NCBI RefSeq assembly: GCF_029094525.1
Contig: NZ_CP119107.1
Coordinates: 1,302,001 to 1,366,000 of the forward strand
Source of the DNA: Pullulanibacillus sp. KACC 23026
GTDB lineage: Bacteria > Bacillota > Bacilli > Bacillales > Sporolactobacillaceae
Reading direction: 5' to 3'
DNA length: 64,000 bases
The notes under the pieces were generated by a model, which was not told where the DNA came from, did not search any database, and worked only from the letters and a program-made list of their open reading frames with translations. The number at the start of each line of letters is the position of its first letter. The first letter of the stretch is position 1. Positions 1 to 8,367 of the stretch are shown in pieces. A program made the position numbers and the translations under genes.

Positions 1-2
1 AA

Positions 3-2876
3 ATGAGAAACAGTGAGCCTAAGATGCCTATACCGAAACAGGAACCGAAGGCGAATCCTGATCAACATCAACATCGTGCTGGAGGAACTTCATCCTCAAA
101 TCCGTCAACGGCCCCTGTAAAGAAAGCACGATTTGTCGCAACAACCGTCCCATCTCCTGTCTATGGGTTTCGTTCGAGACCTAAACCTGCTGAGATTATG
201 AAACCATCAGTAGAGGATAAGGAGAAAAAAGTGATTCCTGCAGAGAAACGTGACCTTGAAAAGCCAGCGTTTATCAGACAAGAGCATCACTCGAAGCCCT
301 CGAGTAGTCAGGTAGGGAGTCTCTTAAAAGACAATGCGCTACAGCCCTTTGAACAAAAGGGATTAACCTCTAGTGAAACGCCGCCAGCTGTTAGCCTTCC
401 TACAGGAGGGGAGCGGATTAAGCAAGAGATGCTACAAGACGCTCCTCCTGTTTCAGTCAATAAGCCGATCGAACAGGAAGCTGCACAAGAGCCGCGCCGA
501 GAGCCGATCAATGAGCCGATTGAGCAGGAGGCTGCACAAGAGCCGCACCGAGAGCCGATCAATGAGCCGATTGCGCAGGAAGCTGTACAAGAGCCGCACC
601 CAGAGCCGATCAATGAGCCGATTACGCAGGAAGCTGTACAAGAGCCGCGCCCAGAGTCGATCAATGAGCCGATTGCGCAGGAAGCTGCACAAGAGCCGCA
701 CCGAGAGCCGATCAATGAGTCGATTGCGCAGGAAGCTGCACAAGAGCCGCGCCGAGAGCCGATCAATGAGCCGATTGCGCAGGAAGCCGCACAAGAGCCG
801 CACCGAGAGTTGACGAATGAGCCGGTTGAACAGGAAGCTGTACAAGAGCCGCGGCCAGAGTTGACAAATGAGCCGATTGCGCAGGAAGCTGTACAAGAGC
901 CGCGCCCAGAGCCGATCAATGAGCCGATTGCGCAGGAAGCCGCACAAGAGCCGCGCCCAGAGTCGATCAATGAGCCGATTGCGCAGGAAGCTGTACAAGA
1001 GCCGCACCCAGAGCCGATCAATGAGCCGATTGCGCAGGAAGCTGTACAAGAGCCGCCCCCAGAGCCGATCAATGAGCCGATTGCGCAGGAAGCTGCACAA
1101 GAGCCGCACCCAGCGTTGACGAATGAGCCGGTCGAACAGGAAGCTCCGCAAGTTGTAGTCAGTGATCCGATTGATAAGAACGTTTCTCAGGAGGAACAAG
1201 AGGTAATCGTCGCCGTCCAAGAGAAACAAGAGCACGAGAATAAGCAAGACCAGATACCAGAGGCTCATGGTGGTTCTTCACCATCCCAGACGAATCAATC
1301 AGAAGAACCGTCCGGGACATCTGAGCGAGAACCGCTTACTGTGAGTCGACCACCTTCACCGCCACATCCAAAGCCGGCGGGTGTTCCGTTCAATGTGCTT
1401 ATGTATCAGTCAGATCGAGTCAGACAGCAACGATTAGAACGAAAAAGGACGAAGGCTCTGACCTTGGACTTATTGAGCGATCCCGGTCCCAATACAACGG
1501 TTGATGATAAAGAGTGGATTGAGAGTAAAAGGATTCTTTTAGCTGAATCTCTAAGAAATTTCAATGTAAAAGCAGATGTTATAAGTTATGTTCAAGGACC
1601 AACCGTGACGCGTTTTGAAATTCGCCTGCACCCTGGTGTTAAAGTGAATAAAGTGATTAGTTTGACTGAGGATTTGAAACTAGCACTTTCAGCGAGCCAA
1701 ATTCGGATCGCTCCTATTCCAGGGAAAAATACGGTTGGCATTGAGATTCCCAATCAATCTCGCAAACCCGTGCATCTGAAAGCATTATTGAGTTCCCAGG
1801 CTTACCAAAGCGCCAAATCCCCTTTGACCGCTGTATTAGGTCAAGACATCTCAGGGAATCATGTCGTGACTGATCTCGCGAAAATGCCTCATGGATTAAT
1901 TGCGGGAGCGACGGGTTCAGGGAAGAGTGTTTGCATTCATTCCTTAATTTTGAGTCTTATCTATAAAGCGACTCCTGATGAGCTTCGATTTATTCTCATC
2001 GACCCGAAAGTGGTGGAGCTAGCCACGTACCGGAATTTGCCGCATCTCGCTGCCCCTGTAATTACTCAAACGAGAGAGGCCGCACTTGCCTTAAAGTGGG
2101 CGGTGGATGAAATGGAAAATCGTTATCAATTATTTGCAGATACAGGTGTTCGTGATTTGTCGAGATATAACGATCTTGTTGGTACCGGAAAGATTGACGG
2201 ACCTAAATTACCTTATATTGTGATTGTGATTGATGAGCTTGCCGATTTAATGATGACAAGTCCGCAAGAGGTAGAGGCGGCGATCTGCCGTATTGCACAG
2301 AAGGCGAGAGCAGCGGGTATTCATATGCTGCTTGCTACACAGCGGCCATCTGTTGATGTCATTACGGGTTTGATCAAATCGAATATTCCAACTCGGATTG
2401 CCTTTAGTGTCTCCTCACAGGCTGATTCTAGAACCATTCTTGATATGAGCGGTGCTGAGAGATTATTAGGCCAAGGGGATTTATTATTCTCTGAAAATGG
2501 TTCAAGAAGTCTGCTTCGACTTCAAGGAACCTTTGTGACAGATGAGGAAATCGAAAAGATTACGAATACTTTTCACGATCAAGAGTCACCTGGTTATTTA
2601 TTTGATGCGAGTGATCTTCAAGAAAGGTCTTCCTGGGATCAAGAAGAGGATGAATTATTTGAAGAGGCGGGTCATTTTGTCATTGAGCAGGGACAAGCTT
2701 CTGTTTCGAGCCTGCAGAGACGCTTTCGAATCGGCTATAATCGCGCAGCACGACTCGTTGACCAATTAGAGGCAGCTGCAGTCATTACCGAATCAAATGG
2801 CTCGAAGCCTCGTCAAGTTTTAATGGACAGGATGACTTTTGAGTCAGATATTCTTAGTACGGAACGAATAGACTAA
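3..2876 (+). CDS. sftA: DNA translocase SftA (FtsK/SpoIIIE family), probably 5'-partial
   Basis: Cytosolic FtsK-type ATPase that clears chromosomal DNA from the closing septum. The C-terminal half is a full FtsK/SpoIIIE motor: Walker A GATGSGKS at about residue 635, Walker B around IVIDELADLM near residue 745, then the LLATQRPSVDVITG block, and a winged-helix gamma domain at about 890-940 (SLQRRFRIGYNRAARLVDQL). No membrane segments are seen, which fits SftA rather than SpoIIIE. Residues ~152-385 are 13 full copies plus a fragment of a 17-residue Glu/Pro/Gln repeat, an extreme low-complexity linker. The first in-frame ATG is at the window edge and no RBS is visible. Known SftA proteins have extra N-terminal residues before the VPSPVYGF-like motif, so the true start is probably upstream. 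The next gene is murC, as in B. subtilis. Confidence 0.93.
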   Translation: MRNSEPKMPIPKQEPKANPDQHQHRAGGTSSSNPSTAPVKKARFVATTVPSPVYGFRSRPKPAEIMKPSVEDKEKKVIPAEKRDLEKPAFIRQEHHSKPSSSQVGSLLKDNALQPFEQKGLTSSETPPAVSLPTGGERIKQEMLQDAPPVSVNKPIEQEAAQEPRREPINEPIEQEAAQEPHREPINEPIAQEAVQEPHPEPINEPITQEAVQEPRPESINEPIAQEAAQEPHREPINESIAQEAAQEPRREPINEPIAQEAAQEPHRELTNEPVEQEAVQEPRPELTNEPIAQEAVQEPRPEPINEPIAQEAAQEPRPESINEPIAQEAVQEPHPEPINEPIAQEAVQEPPPEPINEPIAQEAAQEPHPALTNEPVEQEAPQVVVSDPIDKNVSQEEQEVIVAVQEKQEHENKQDQIPEAHGGSSPSQTNQSEEPSGTSEREPLTVSRPPSPPHPKPAGVPFNVLMYQSDRVRQQRLERKRTKALTLDLLSDPGPNTTVDDKEWIESKRILLAESLRNFNVKADVISYVQGPTVTRFEIRLHPGVKVNKVISLTEDLKLALSASQIRIAPIPGKNTVGIEIPNQSRKPVHLKALLSSQAYQSAKSPLTAVLGQDISGNHVVTDLAKMPHGLIAGATGSGKSVCIHSLILSLIYKATPDELRFILIDPKVVELATYRNLPHLAAPVITQTREAALALKWAVDEMENRYQLFADTGVRDLSRYNDLVGTGKIDGPKLPYIVIVIDELADLMMTSPQEVEAAICRIAQKARAAGIHMLLATQRPSVDVITGLIKSNIPTRIAFSVSSQADSRTILDMSGAERLLGQGDLLFSENGSRSLLRLQGTFVTDEEIEKITNTFHDQESPGYLFDASDLQERSSWDQEEDELFEEAGHFVIEQGQASVSSLQRRFRIGYNRAARLVDQLEAAAVITESNGSKPRQVLMDRMTFESDILSTERID
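456..1150 (+). repeat. In-frame 51-bp tandem repeat in sftA (13 copies plus a fragment)
   Basis: Thirteen consecutive 51-bp units plus a partial fourteenth encode 17-residue units of the form INEPIAQEAxQEPxPEP. Substitutions fall mainly at a few positions (I/V, A/E/T, A/V, H/R/P). The unit is a multiple of three, so the frame is kept, as expected for coding expansion by slippage or unequal exchange. The encoded segment is strongly acidic, proline-rich and likely disordered. Confidence 0.95.
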
Positions 2877-2942
2877 TGAATTAATCTTTTACAATTGTAG
2901 AGAATAAAGGTAAAATATATTACGGATTTTCTAAGAGCTAAT

Positions 2943-3005
2943 TAACCGCCTGCAAGTCATTCGGTGCTAAAGCCACCTGGGAGTTGACATGTGGCGGTTC
3001 TTTTT
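2943..3005 (+). terminator. Long-armed terminator-like element after sftA
   Basis: AACCGCC (2943-2949) pairs with GGCGGTT (2993-2999), with a nested GCCAC/GTGGC pair, followed by a run of six T. The loop is unusually long (over 40 nt), so this is either the sftA terminator or the 3' end of a small structured RNA. Confidence 0.55.
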
Positions 3006-3095
3006 TAAAGAAACCAGCTCGGGAAGAATTAGGGAAAGAAAGAGGATGACCTGCTCTTAGAGGAAATGCCGCTTCTTGCCTTAGAGGATAATTTA

Positions 3096-3124
3096 TTAGC
3101 AACTGGTTGCAAAAGGCATATATT
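3096..3124 (+). promoter_or_regulatory. Candidate SigA promoter for murC
   Basis: TTAGCA, 17-nt spacer, TATATT, about 70 bp before the murC start. Four of six and five of six matches to consensus. The rest of the 320-bp gap between sftA and murC holds only the terminator-like element. Confidence 0.4.
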
Positions 3125-3196
3125 ATGTTAGAAGCCCAAAATAAATGTGTGCGTTCATGATAAGGTGCCACTTTATATAATGTGGAGGTTTACGGG

Positions 3197-4498
3197 ATGA
3201 CCAATTATCATTTTGTTGGAATTAAAGGGACTGGCATGAGTTCGCTCGCCCAAATATTACATGACATGGGTGAAACGGTGCAGGGATCGGATGTTACTAA
3301 ACACTTTTTCACCCAAGATGCTTTAGAAGAGAGAGAGATTCCGCTTCTGCCATTTTCTAGGGATAATATAAAAAAGGATCAAGTCGTCATCTGCGGGAAT
3401 GCGTTTCCTGATGATCATGAAGAGATTAAAGAAGCTCGGGCATTAGGTGCCGAAACGATTCGCTATGATGCGTTTCTCGGCCAGCTGTCTAAGCAATATA
3501 CAAGTGTAGCGATAACAGGCACTCATGGGAAAACCTCTACGACTGGACTCTTGGCCCATGTGTTTCGTGAATATGCTCCAACCTCCTACCTAATCGGCGA
3601 CGGAACAGGAGTAGGAGCTAAAGATAGTGAGTATTTTATTTTTGAAGCTTGTGAATATCGTCGCCACTTCTTATCTTACACACCGGATTACTGCTTAATT
3701 ACGAATATAGAATTTGACCATACTGATTACTACAAAGACTTAGAGGATGTTATAAGTGCTTTTCAAGAAATGGCATTGCGAGTTAAAAAGGCAATCATTG
3801 CTTGCGGGGATGACTTGAATGTCAGACAAATAAAAGCGATCGTGCCCATTGTCTATTACGGCATGTCTGAAGAAAACGACTATCAGGCGAGAAACATCGT
3901 TCGAACCGATGAGGGAACGACCTTTGATGTCTATCTGCACAAGCAATTCTTTGGCCGCTATACCATTCCAGGCTTTGGCGACCATCATGTCTTGAATGCT
4001 TTAGGCGTTATCGCGTTCTGTGATCGTGAAGGTGTTCCAAACTCGCTTCTTAAGGAAAGATTGGCAACATTCGGCGGAGTTAAACGACGTTTTTCAGAGA
4101 AAAAAATGGGCAATCAAGTGTTGGTTGATGATTATGCGCATCACCCTACTGAAATTAAAGCTACCATTCAAACTGCCCGTAACAAGTGGCCAGACAAAGA
4201 AGTATTGGCTGTCTTTCAACCCCATACCTTTACACGGACACTTGCTTTTCTTGATGGATTTGCTGAGAGCCTCCAGGCTGCTGATTACGTCTATTTGTGT
4301 GATATATTCGGATCCGCCAGAGAGTCGGGCGGAATGCTTACAATTGAAGATCTGCAGAGCAAGATTCCAAACTCAAAGCTTATGAACGATGAAACATTAG
4401 CTGAACTACAAAAGCACAAAGATGCTGTCATCCTTTTCATGGGAGCTGGAGATATTCAAAAATATCAAGAAGCATATGAACAATTGATAGGGGCTTAA
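3197..4498 (+). CDS. murC: UDP-N-acetylmuramate--L-alanine ligase MurC
   Basis: ATP-dependent ligase adding L-alanine to UDP-MurNAc, the first amino-acid step of cytoplasmic peptidoglycan precursor synthesis. The protein is 433 aa, the usual length. It opens with the Mur-ligase Rossmann motif [14 protein letters not shown], followed by the ATP loop [14 protein letters not shown] at about residue 107 and the C-terminal [10 protein letters not shown] motif. The ATG at 3197 is chosen over the in-frame GTG at 3182 because GTGGAGG (3182-3188) is the ribosome-binding site, 8 nt upstream, and [11 protein letters not shown] matches the family start. It lies between sftA and ytxG as in B. subtilis, with its own terminator overlapping the stop codon. 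Confidence 0.97.
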   Translation: MTNYHFVGIKGTGMSSLAQILHDMGETVQGSDVTKHFFTQDALEEREIPLLPFSRDNIKKDQVVICGNAFPDDHEEIKEARALGAETIRYDAFLGQLSKQYTSVAITGTHGKTSTTGLLAHVFREYAPTSYLIGDGTGVGAKDSEYFIFEACEYRRHFLSYTPDYCLITNIEFDHTDYYKDLEDVISAFQEMALRVKKAIIACGDDLNVRQIKAIVPIVYYGMSEENDYQARNIVRTDEGTTFDVYLHKQFFGRYTIPGFGDHHVLNALGVIAFCDREGVPNSLLKERLATFGGVKRRFSEKKMGNQVLVDDYAHHPTEIKATIQTARNKWPDKEVLAVFQPHTFTRTLAFLDGFAESLQAADYVYLCDIFGSARESGGMLTIEDLQSKIPNSKLMNDETLAELQKHKDAVILFMGAGDIQKYQEAYEQLIGA

Positions 4499-4524
4499 CT
4501 TTAAAAAAGTGCCCCTTTTTCTTT
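4490..4524 (+). terminator. murC terminator
   Basis: GGGGC (4490-4494, inside the last codons of murC) pairs with GCCCC (4511-4515), followed by TTTTTCTTTT. Confidence 0.7.
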
Positions 4525-4641
4525 TAATTCAGCCTATTTTCTTGATACAATAGAACTAGGTAAACTTGCAGGTATTATTGGCAAATGAATGGAAAGCTAA
4601 CCAAAAAAAAATTTAATAGATCTATTGGATAACAAAAGCCT

Positions 4642-4667
4642 GTTTGACTAAAATTAATTAAGGGTAT
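4642..4667 (+). promoter_or_regulatory. SigB-type general-stress promoter of ytxGH
   Basis: GTTTGA, 14-nt spacer, GGGTAT. This is very close to the SigB consensus GTTTAA-N12-15-GGGTAT and lies 26 bp before the start codon. In B. subtilis the ytxGH genes belong to the SigB general stress regulon, so motif and gene identity agree. Confidence 0.7.
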
Positions 4668-4692
4668 TACACTAAAAAGGAGGGCAACTATT

Positions 4693-5124
4693 TTGGAATG
4701 GATTCTATCACTGAGTGTCGCCTTGCTAGCGATTGCTTTTACGATCTTAGTGATCTATGTCTCGCAAACCTTAAAATCAGCTCAGAACTCGTTAAACAAT
4801 GTCTCTAAGACCATGAATGAGGTGGTTCATCAAATGGAAGGAATCACTCGTGAAACGACGGATCTATTACATAAAACCAATGTGATTACAGAAGAATTGC
4901 ATGAGCGTTCGAAAACTTTAACACCTATCTTTAATTCTATCCAGGGTGTGGGAGAATCGATTCAAACTATTAACCATTCCGTTCGCCGAATAACTGAGAC
5001 GGTAACAGAGAAAAGTGAACAATACTCTGAAGAGGTGGCACGTGTGCTTCAGTGGGGAGATGCAGCGTTAGATCTTTGGACGAAATGGAAAGTGAGACGT
5101 CAGCAAATCGGAAACGAAGATTAA
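4693..5124 (+). CDS. ytxG: DUF948 general stress protein YtxG
   Basis: 143 aa. One N-terminal membrane segment (about residues 3-25, rich in L/A/I/V) is followed by a long helical region with heptad-like spacing (about 30-110). This is the DUF948 architecture of B. subtilis YtxG, which has the same length. The start is TTG at 4693, set by AGGAGGG 8 nt upstream; no ATG is suitably placed. Molecular function is not established. The gene is paired with ytxH 35 bp downstream and preceded by a SigB-type promoter, so it is probably stress-induced. Confidence 0.88.
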   Translation: MEWILSLSVALLAIAFTILVIYVSQTLKSAQNSLNNVSKTMNEVVHQMEGITRETTDLLHKTNVITEELHERSKTLTPIFNSIQGVGESIQTINHSVRRITETVTEKSEQYSEEVARVLQWGDAALDLWTKWKVRRQQIGNED

Positions 5125-5159
5125 ACAGGAGAAATTTGATAAAGGGGAGGAAATAAATA

Positions 5160-5522
5160 ATGGGAAAAGACAAGAACGACTCGATAAACTTAAAAGATTT
5201 TATGATTGGAGCATTCTTTGGAGGAATAGTCGGTGCATCTTGCGCATTGCTTTTTGCTCCAAAGACGGGTAAAGAAATTAGACAAACGATTGGTGAACAA
5301 TCCATCTCCTTGAAAGATAAGGGCACGACTTTGGCTCAAAAAGCAAAAGAGAAATCGACTGACCTCGCGAAGAATATGAGTGATCAATCCTCTGCAATTG
5401 TGAGTCGAGTCAAGGAATGGCCAGTTGTGGGGAAGTCAACACCAGAGGCGGAAGATACGATTGAAGCCGAGACATTAAGAGAAATCGAAGCTTCACAATC
5501 AACAGAAGAAGATCAAGCCTGA
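5160..5522 (+). CDS. ytxH: YtxH family general stress protein
   Basis: 120 aa YtxH/DUF-type small protein. After a short polar start there is a Gly/Ala-rich membrane-associated segment (FMIGAFFGGIVGASCALLFAP, about residues 14-34) followed by the signature PKTGKEIRQTI and an amphipathic helical, Lys/Glu-rich remainder. The start ATG has AGGGGAGG 9 nt upstream. It is likely co-transcribed with ytxG from the SigB-type promoter. A strong terminator follows directly, so ytxG-ytxH is a two-gene unit; the third B. subtilis member, ytxJ, is absent here. Biochemical role unknown. Confidence 0.88.
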   Translation: MGKDKNDSINLKDFMIGAFFGGIVGASCALLFAPKTGKEIRQTIGEQSISLKDKGTTLAQKAKEKSTDLAKNMSDQSSAIVSRVKEWPVVGKSTPEAEDTIEAETLREIEASQSTEEDQA

Positions 5523-5550
5523 CGAGGCCATTAACAAAAGCAGATAGAGA

Positions 5551-5594
5551 CCCCAAAATTGTTAGAGAAACTCTGGCAATTTTGGGGTTTTTTT
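5551..5594 (+). terminator. ytxGH terminator
   Basis: Perfect 11-bp stem CCCCAAAATTG/CAATTTTGGGG (5551-5561 and 5577-5587) followed by seven T. Confidence 0.9.
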
Positions 5595-5745
5595 ATTAAA
5601 ACTTTTTTTGGAAACTAAGTTTATCTTAATTTTTAAAATTTATAAATGAGGGGAATACAAGGTTTGTCCCTAAATAAAAGGAAATTTTGTCATTCTTTAT
5701 GTTGCTTTAACGCATAAAAGCGTTTAATTATTAAAGTAAAAAGTC

Positions 5746-5774
5746 GTGACAAGATGTTAGCTCTCGTATATAAT
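5746..5774 (+). promoter_or_regulatory. SigA promoter of aroA
   Basis: GTGACA, 17-nt spacer, TATAAT, ending 34 bp before the aroA ATG. A weak cre-like sequence (TAAAAGCGTTTAAT, 5715-5728; three mismatches to the CcpA consensus) lies just upstream of the -35 and is noted only as a possibility. Confidence 0.75.
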
Positions 5775-5808
5775 ATTTCTTAAGATTGAAAAAGGTGGAG
5801 GGAGAAAC

Positions 5809-6888
5809 ATGAGTGAAAACACATTAGATGGCTTGCGCGGTCAGATTGACAAAATCGATGATCAACTCCTTGAGTTAATCAACCAGCGCGGTATCATTGT
5901 TCAAAAGATTGGCGAATTGAAAAAGGAAAAAGGGGTTGACCCTTATGACCCTGTCCGTGAACGCGCCATTATGGATAAGATTGCGGGACGCAACAATGGC
6001 CCATTTGAAACCGGACGTGTTCAGCATATCTTTAAAGAAATCTTAAAAATAGCGCTCTCGTTACAAGAAGAAGATCGCCGAAAAGCCTTATTGGTTTCAA
6101 GAAAACGCAAGCAAGAGAATACAGTCATTACTATACGTGGTGAGCGAATCGGTGATGGCGAACAGCGCCTGATTGCAGGACCTTGCTCCGTTGAAAGTTT
6201 TGAACAAACCGCGAGTGTAGCGGAACAAGTCAAAAAGCACGGCATTAAATTTTTACGCGGTGGTGCTTTTAAGCCAAGAACATCTCCTTATGATTTCCAA
6301 GGGCTTGGTGTTGAAGGACTCCAGATTCTTAAAAAAATTGCCGACAAATACGATCTTGCTGTTATTAGTGAAATCGTCTCCCCACATGATATTGAAATGG
6401 CTCAGGATTACTTGGATGTTATCCAAATCGGTGCCCGTAACATGCAGAATTTTGAGCTATTGAAAGCAGCCGGTCAAGCCCACAAACCTGTTTTACTAAA
6501 AAGAGGTCTCGCAGCAACGATTGATGAATTTATGAAAGCGGCTGAATACATTTACTACTCCGGGAATGAGAATATCATTTTGTGTGAGAGAGGGATTCGG
6601 ACGTTTGAACGAGCCACCCGTAATACTCTGGACATCTCGGCTGTTCCAATTCTTAAACAAGAAACGCATTTACCTGTGTTCGTCGATGTCACCCATTCAA
6701 CAGGCCGACGTGATTTGCTGATTCCAACGGCAAAAGCCGCGCTGGCAATTGGTGCAGATGGTGTAATGGTGGAAGTTCACCCGGATCCAAGTGTCGCTCT
6801 TTCTGATTCTGAGCAGCAAATGGATTTCAAGCAGTTTGATGAATTTGTGAAGGCACTTGAGCCATCTGGTCTATTAACAAAAGCATAA
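5809..6888 (+). CDS. aroA: Bifunctional chorismate mutase / DAHP synthase AroA
   Basis: First enzyme of the shikimate pathway (erythrose-4-phosphate + PEP to DAHP), fused to an N-terminal AroQ-type chorismate mutase. Residues ~1-90 are the all-helical mutase ([20 protein letters not shown]). Residues ~105-359 form the KDO8P/DAHP synthase barrel, with the AGPCSVES motif near residue 124, [14 protein letters not shown], and the late [10 protein letters not shown]. At 359 aa it matches B. subtilis AroA. The mutase domain in such fusions acts as the feedback sensor for chorismate/prephenate (family knowledge). RBS GGTGGAGGG precedes the ATG. It is followed by ccpA, the conserved arrangement. Confidence 0.96.
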   Translation: MSENTLDGLRGQIDKIDDQLLELINQRGIIVQKIGELKKEKGVDPYDPVRERAIMDKIAGRNNGPFETGRVQHIFKEILKIALSLQEEDRRKALLVSRKRKQENTVITIRGERIGDGEQRLIAGPCSVESFEQTASVAEQVKKHGIKFLRGGAFKPRTSPYDFQGLGVEGLQILKKIADKYDLAVISEIVSPHDIEMAQDYLDVIQIGARNMQNFELLKAAGQAHKPVLLKRGLAATIDEFMKAAEYIYYSGNENIILCERGIRTFERATRNTLDISAVPILKQETHLPVFVDVTHSTGRRDLLIPTAKAALAIGADGVMVEVHPDPSVALSDSEQQMDFKQFDEFVKALEPSGLLTKA

Positions 6889-6903
6889 GTAAGAAATGAA
6901 AAA

Positions 6904-6938
6904 GCCGTTCCTGCCAAATAAGGAGAACGGTTTTTTTT
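6904..6938 (+). terminator. aroA terminator
   Basis: CCGTTC/GAACGG stem, extended by further pairs towards the loop, with eight T after it. Confidence 0.8.
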
Positions 6939-7063
6939 ATTTATAGCGGTTGAAAGAGGACAAATTTGGGAATAAATGTGAGTAACGTCTATTTAAATAC
7001 GACATTTTTCATGATAAAAACACGATTCTACAAAAATTTTAAAATGAATACGCGTACATTAGC

Positions 7064-7101
7064 TTGACAAATAGACGTTCGCACCATAATTTGATTATAA
7101 T
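7064..7101 (+). promoter_or_regulatory. Promoter region of ccpA
   Basis: A perfect -35 TTGACA (7064-7069) is followed by two candidate -10 hexamers, CATAAT at 15 nt (7085-7090) and TATAAT at 26 nt (7096-7101). Neither spacing is ideal, so the exact promoter is unresolved. This and the aroA terminator are all that can be read in the 353-bp gap. Confidence 0.4.
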
Positions 7102-7241
7102 AGTAAAGAATAGACATAATGGCCGATTATATACAACTTAGTTTCATTTTATTGACCCTGAAAGTTGAAGACGCCAAGAAAGAGTTATAAAAATTCTATT
7201 ACGATTATTACGAGATTCCGTACATATGAGGAGGAGACGAA

Positions 7242-8252
7242 ATGAGTGCAACAATCTATGATGTAGCAAGAGAAGCAGGTGTGTCGATGGCGACGGTTTC
7301 TCGTGTTGTTAATGGCAATCCGAATGTCAAACCGACTACTCGGAAAAAAGTTTTAGCTGCCATTGAACAATTGGGGTATCGACCAAACGCGGTGGCCAGA
7401 GGACTTGCGAGTAAGAAGACAACAACGGTAGGGGTTATTATCCCTGATATCTCGAGTATTTTCTTTTCTGAGCTTGCCCGCGGTATTGAAGATATTGCGA
7501 CAATGTACAAATACAATATCATTTTAAGCAATTCTGATCAAAACTTGGATAAAGAATTGCATTTAATTAATACGATGCTTGGTAAACAAGTAGATGGCAT
7601 TGTGTTCATGGGTGGAAAAATTTCAGAGGAGCATATTCGCACCTTTAAGCAGTCATCCGTCCCTGTCGTTCTTGCGGCAACACTTGATGAGTCCAACCAA
7701 ATTCCTTCTGTCAACATTAATTATGAACAAGCTGTCTATGATGCGATTTCTTATTTTGTTGACCGCGGTCATCAAAGGATAGCAGCGGTTATAGGACCGG
7801 TTGAGGATCCTATTAATGGTGAAGCCAAATTAAAAGGCTATCGCCGTGCGCTAGAAGACGGTGGACTAACTTATAATGATGGCTATGTGGCAGTTGGAGA
7901 TTATACGTATGATTCAGGAAGCGAAGCGGTAGAACAGTTAATGCAGCTTCCTGAGAAGCCAACAGCTATCTTTACTGCAACAGATGAAATGGCCCTTGGG
8001 GTGATACATCAGATCCAAGATAACCATATGTCTGTACCAGATGACATTGAAGTAATCAGCTGTGAGAATACCCGTCTAGCCCAAATGGTCCGACCAACGC
8101 TCTCAACCATTGTTCAACCGCTTTATGATATCGGTGCTGTCGCCATGCGATTACTTACTAAGTATATGAATAAAGAAAGCGTTGATGAGGAAACCGTCGT
8201 ACTGCCTCATCGGATTGAATATCGTCATTCGACAAAAGAGCATCAAGACTAA
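7242..8252 (+). CDS. ccpA: Catabolite control protein A (LacI family)
   Basis: Global carbon-catabolite regulator that binds cre sites when complexed with HPr(Ser-P) or Crh. 336 aa. The LacI helix-turn-helix is at the N-terminus ([22 protein letters not shown], followed by the hinge helix [13 protein letters not shown] at about 48-60), then a periplasmic-binding-protein-like core. The sequence is close to Bacillus CcpA throughout (for example [22 protein letters not shown]). The ATG has AGGAGG 7 nt upstream. It sits directly after aroA as in B. subtilis. A matching cre box occurs in this window at 29339, before the sugar dehydrogenase cluster. Confidence 0.96.
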   Translation: MSATIYDVAREAGVSMATVSRVVNGNPNVKPTTRKKVLAAIEQLGYRPNAVARGLASKKTTTVGVIIPDISSIFFSELARGIEDIATMYKYNIILSNSDQNLDKELHLINTMLGKQVDGIVFMGGKISEEHIRTFKQSSVPVVLAATLDESNQIPSVNINYEQAVYDAISYFVDRGHQRIAAVIGPVEDPINGEAKLKGYRRALEDGGLTYNDGYVAVGDYTYDSGSEAVEQLMQLPEKPTAIFTATDEMALGVIHQIQDNHMSVPDDIEVISCENTRLAQMVRPTLSTIVQPLYDIGAVAMRLLTKYMNKESVDEETVVLPHRIEYRHSTKEHQD

Positions 8253-8313
8253 AAGCGGTTTAAAAGCAGCAAAGTTTGCAAAATGTGAAAAAAGCCAAAT
8301 GAAAAGAAAAGAG

Positions 8314-8350
8314 AAACCCCTCAGATCCAGTATCTGAGGGGTTTTGTTTT
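8314..8350. terminator. Bidirectional terminator between ccpA and the PBP gene
   Basis: Perfect 13-bp stem AAACCCCTCAGAT/ATCTGAGGGGTTT (8314-8326, 8332-8344) with T runs in both orientations, serving the two convergent genes. Confidence 0.9.
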
Positions 8351-8367
8351 AAAACTTTTTTATATGA

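Noticed and set aside
308-1268. Minus-strand open frames of 254 and 271 aa inside sftA
   Set aside because: They are shadows of the in-frame repeat, with no RBS, and the opposite strand encodes a certain SftA.
2938-3171. 77-aa minus-strand open frame between sftA and murC
   Set aside because: It covers the terminator-like element, has no RBS or conserved features, and clashes with the murC promoter region.
5715-5728. CcpA cre site upstream of aroA
   Set aside because: TAAAAGCGTTTAAT has three mismatches to the consensus, including two at conserved ends; too weak to list as a feature.
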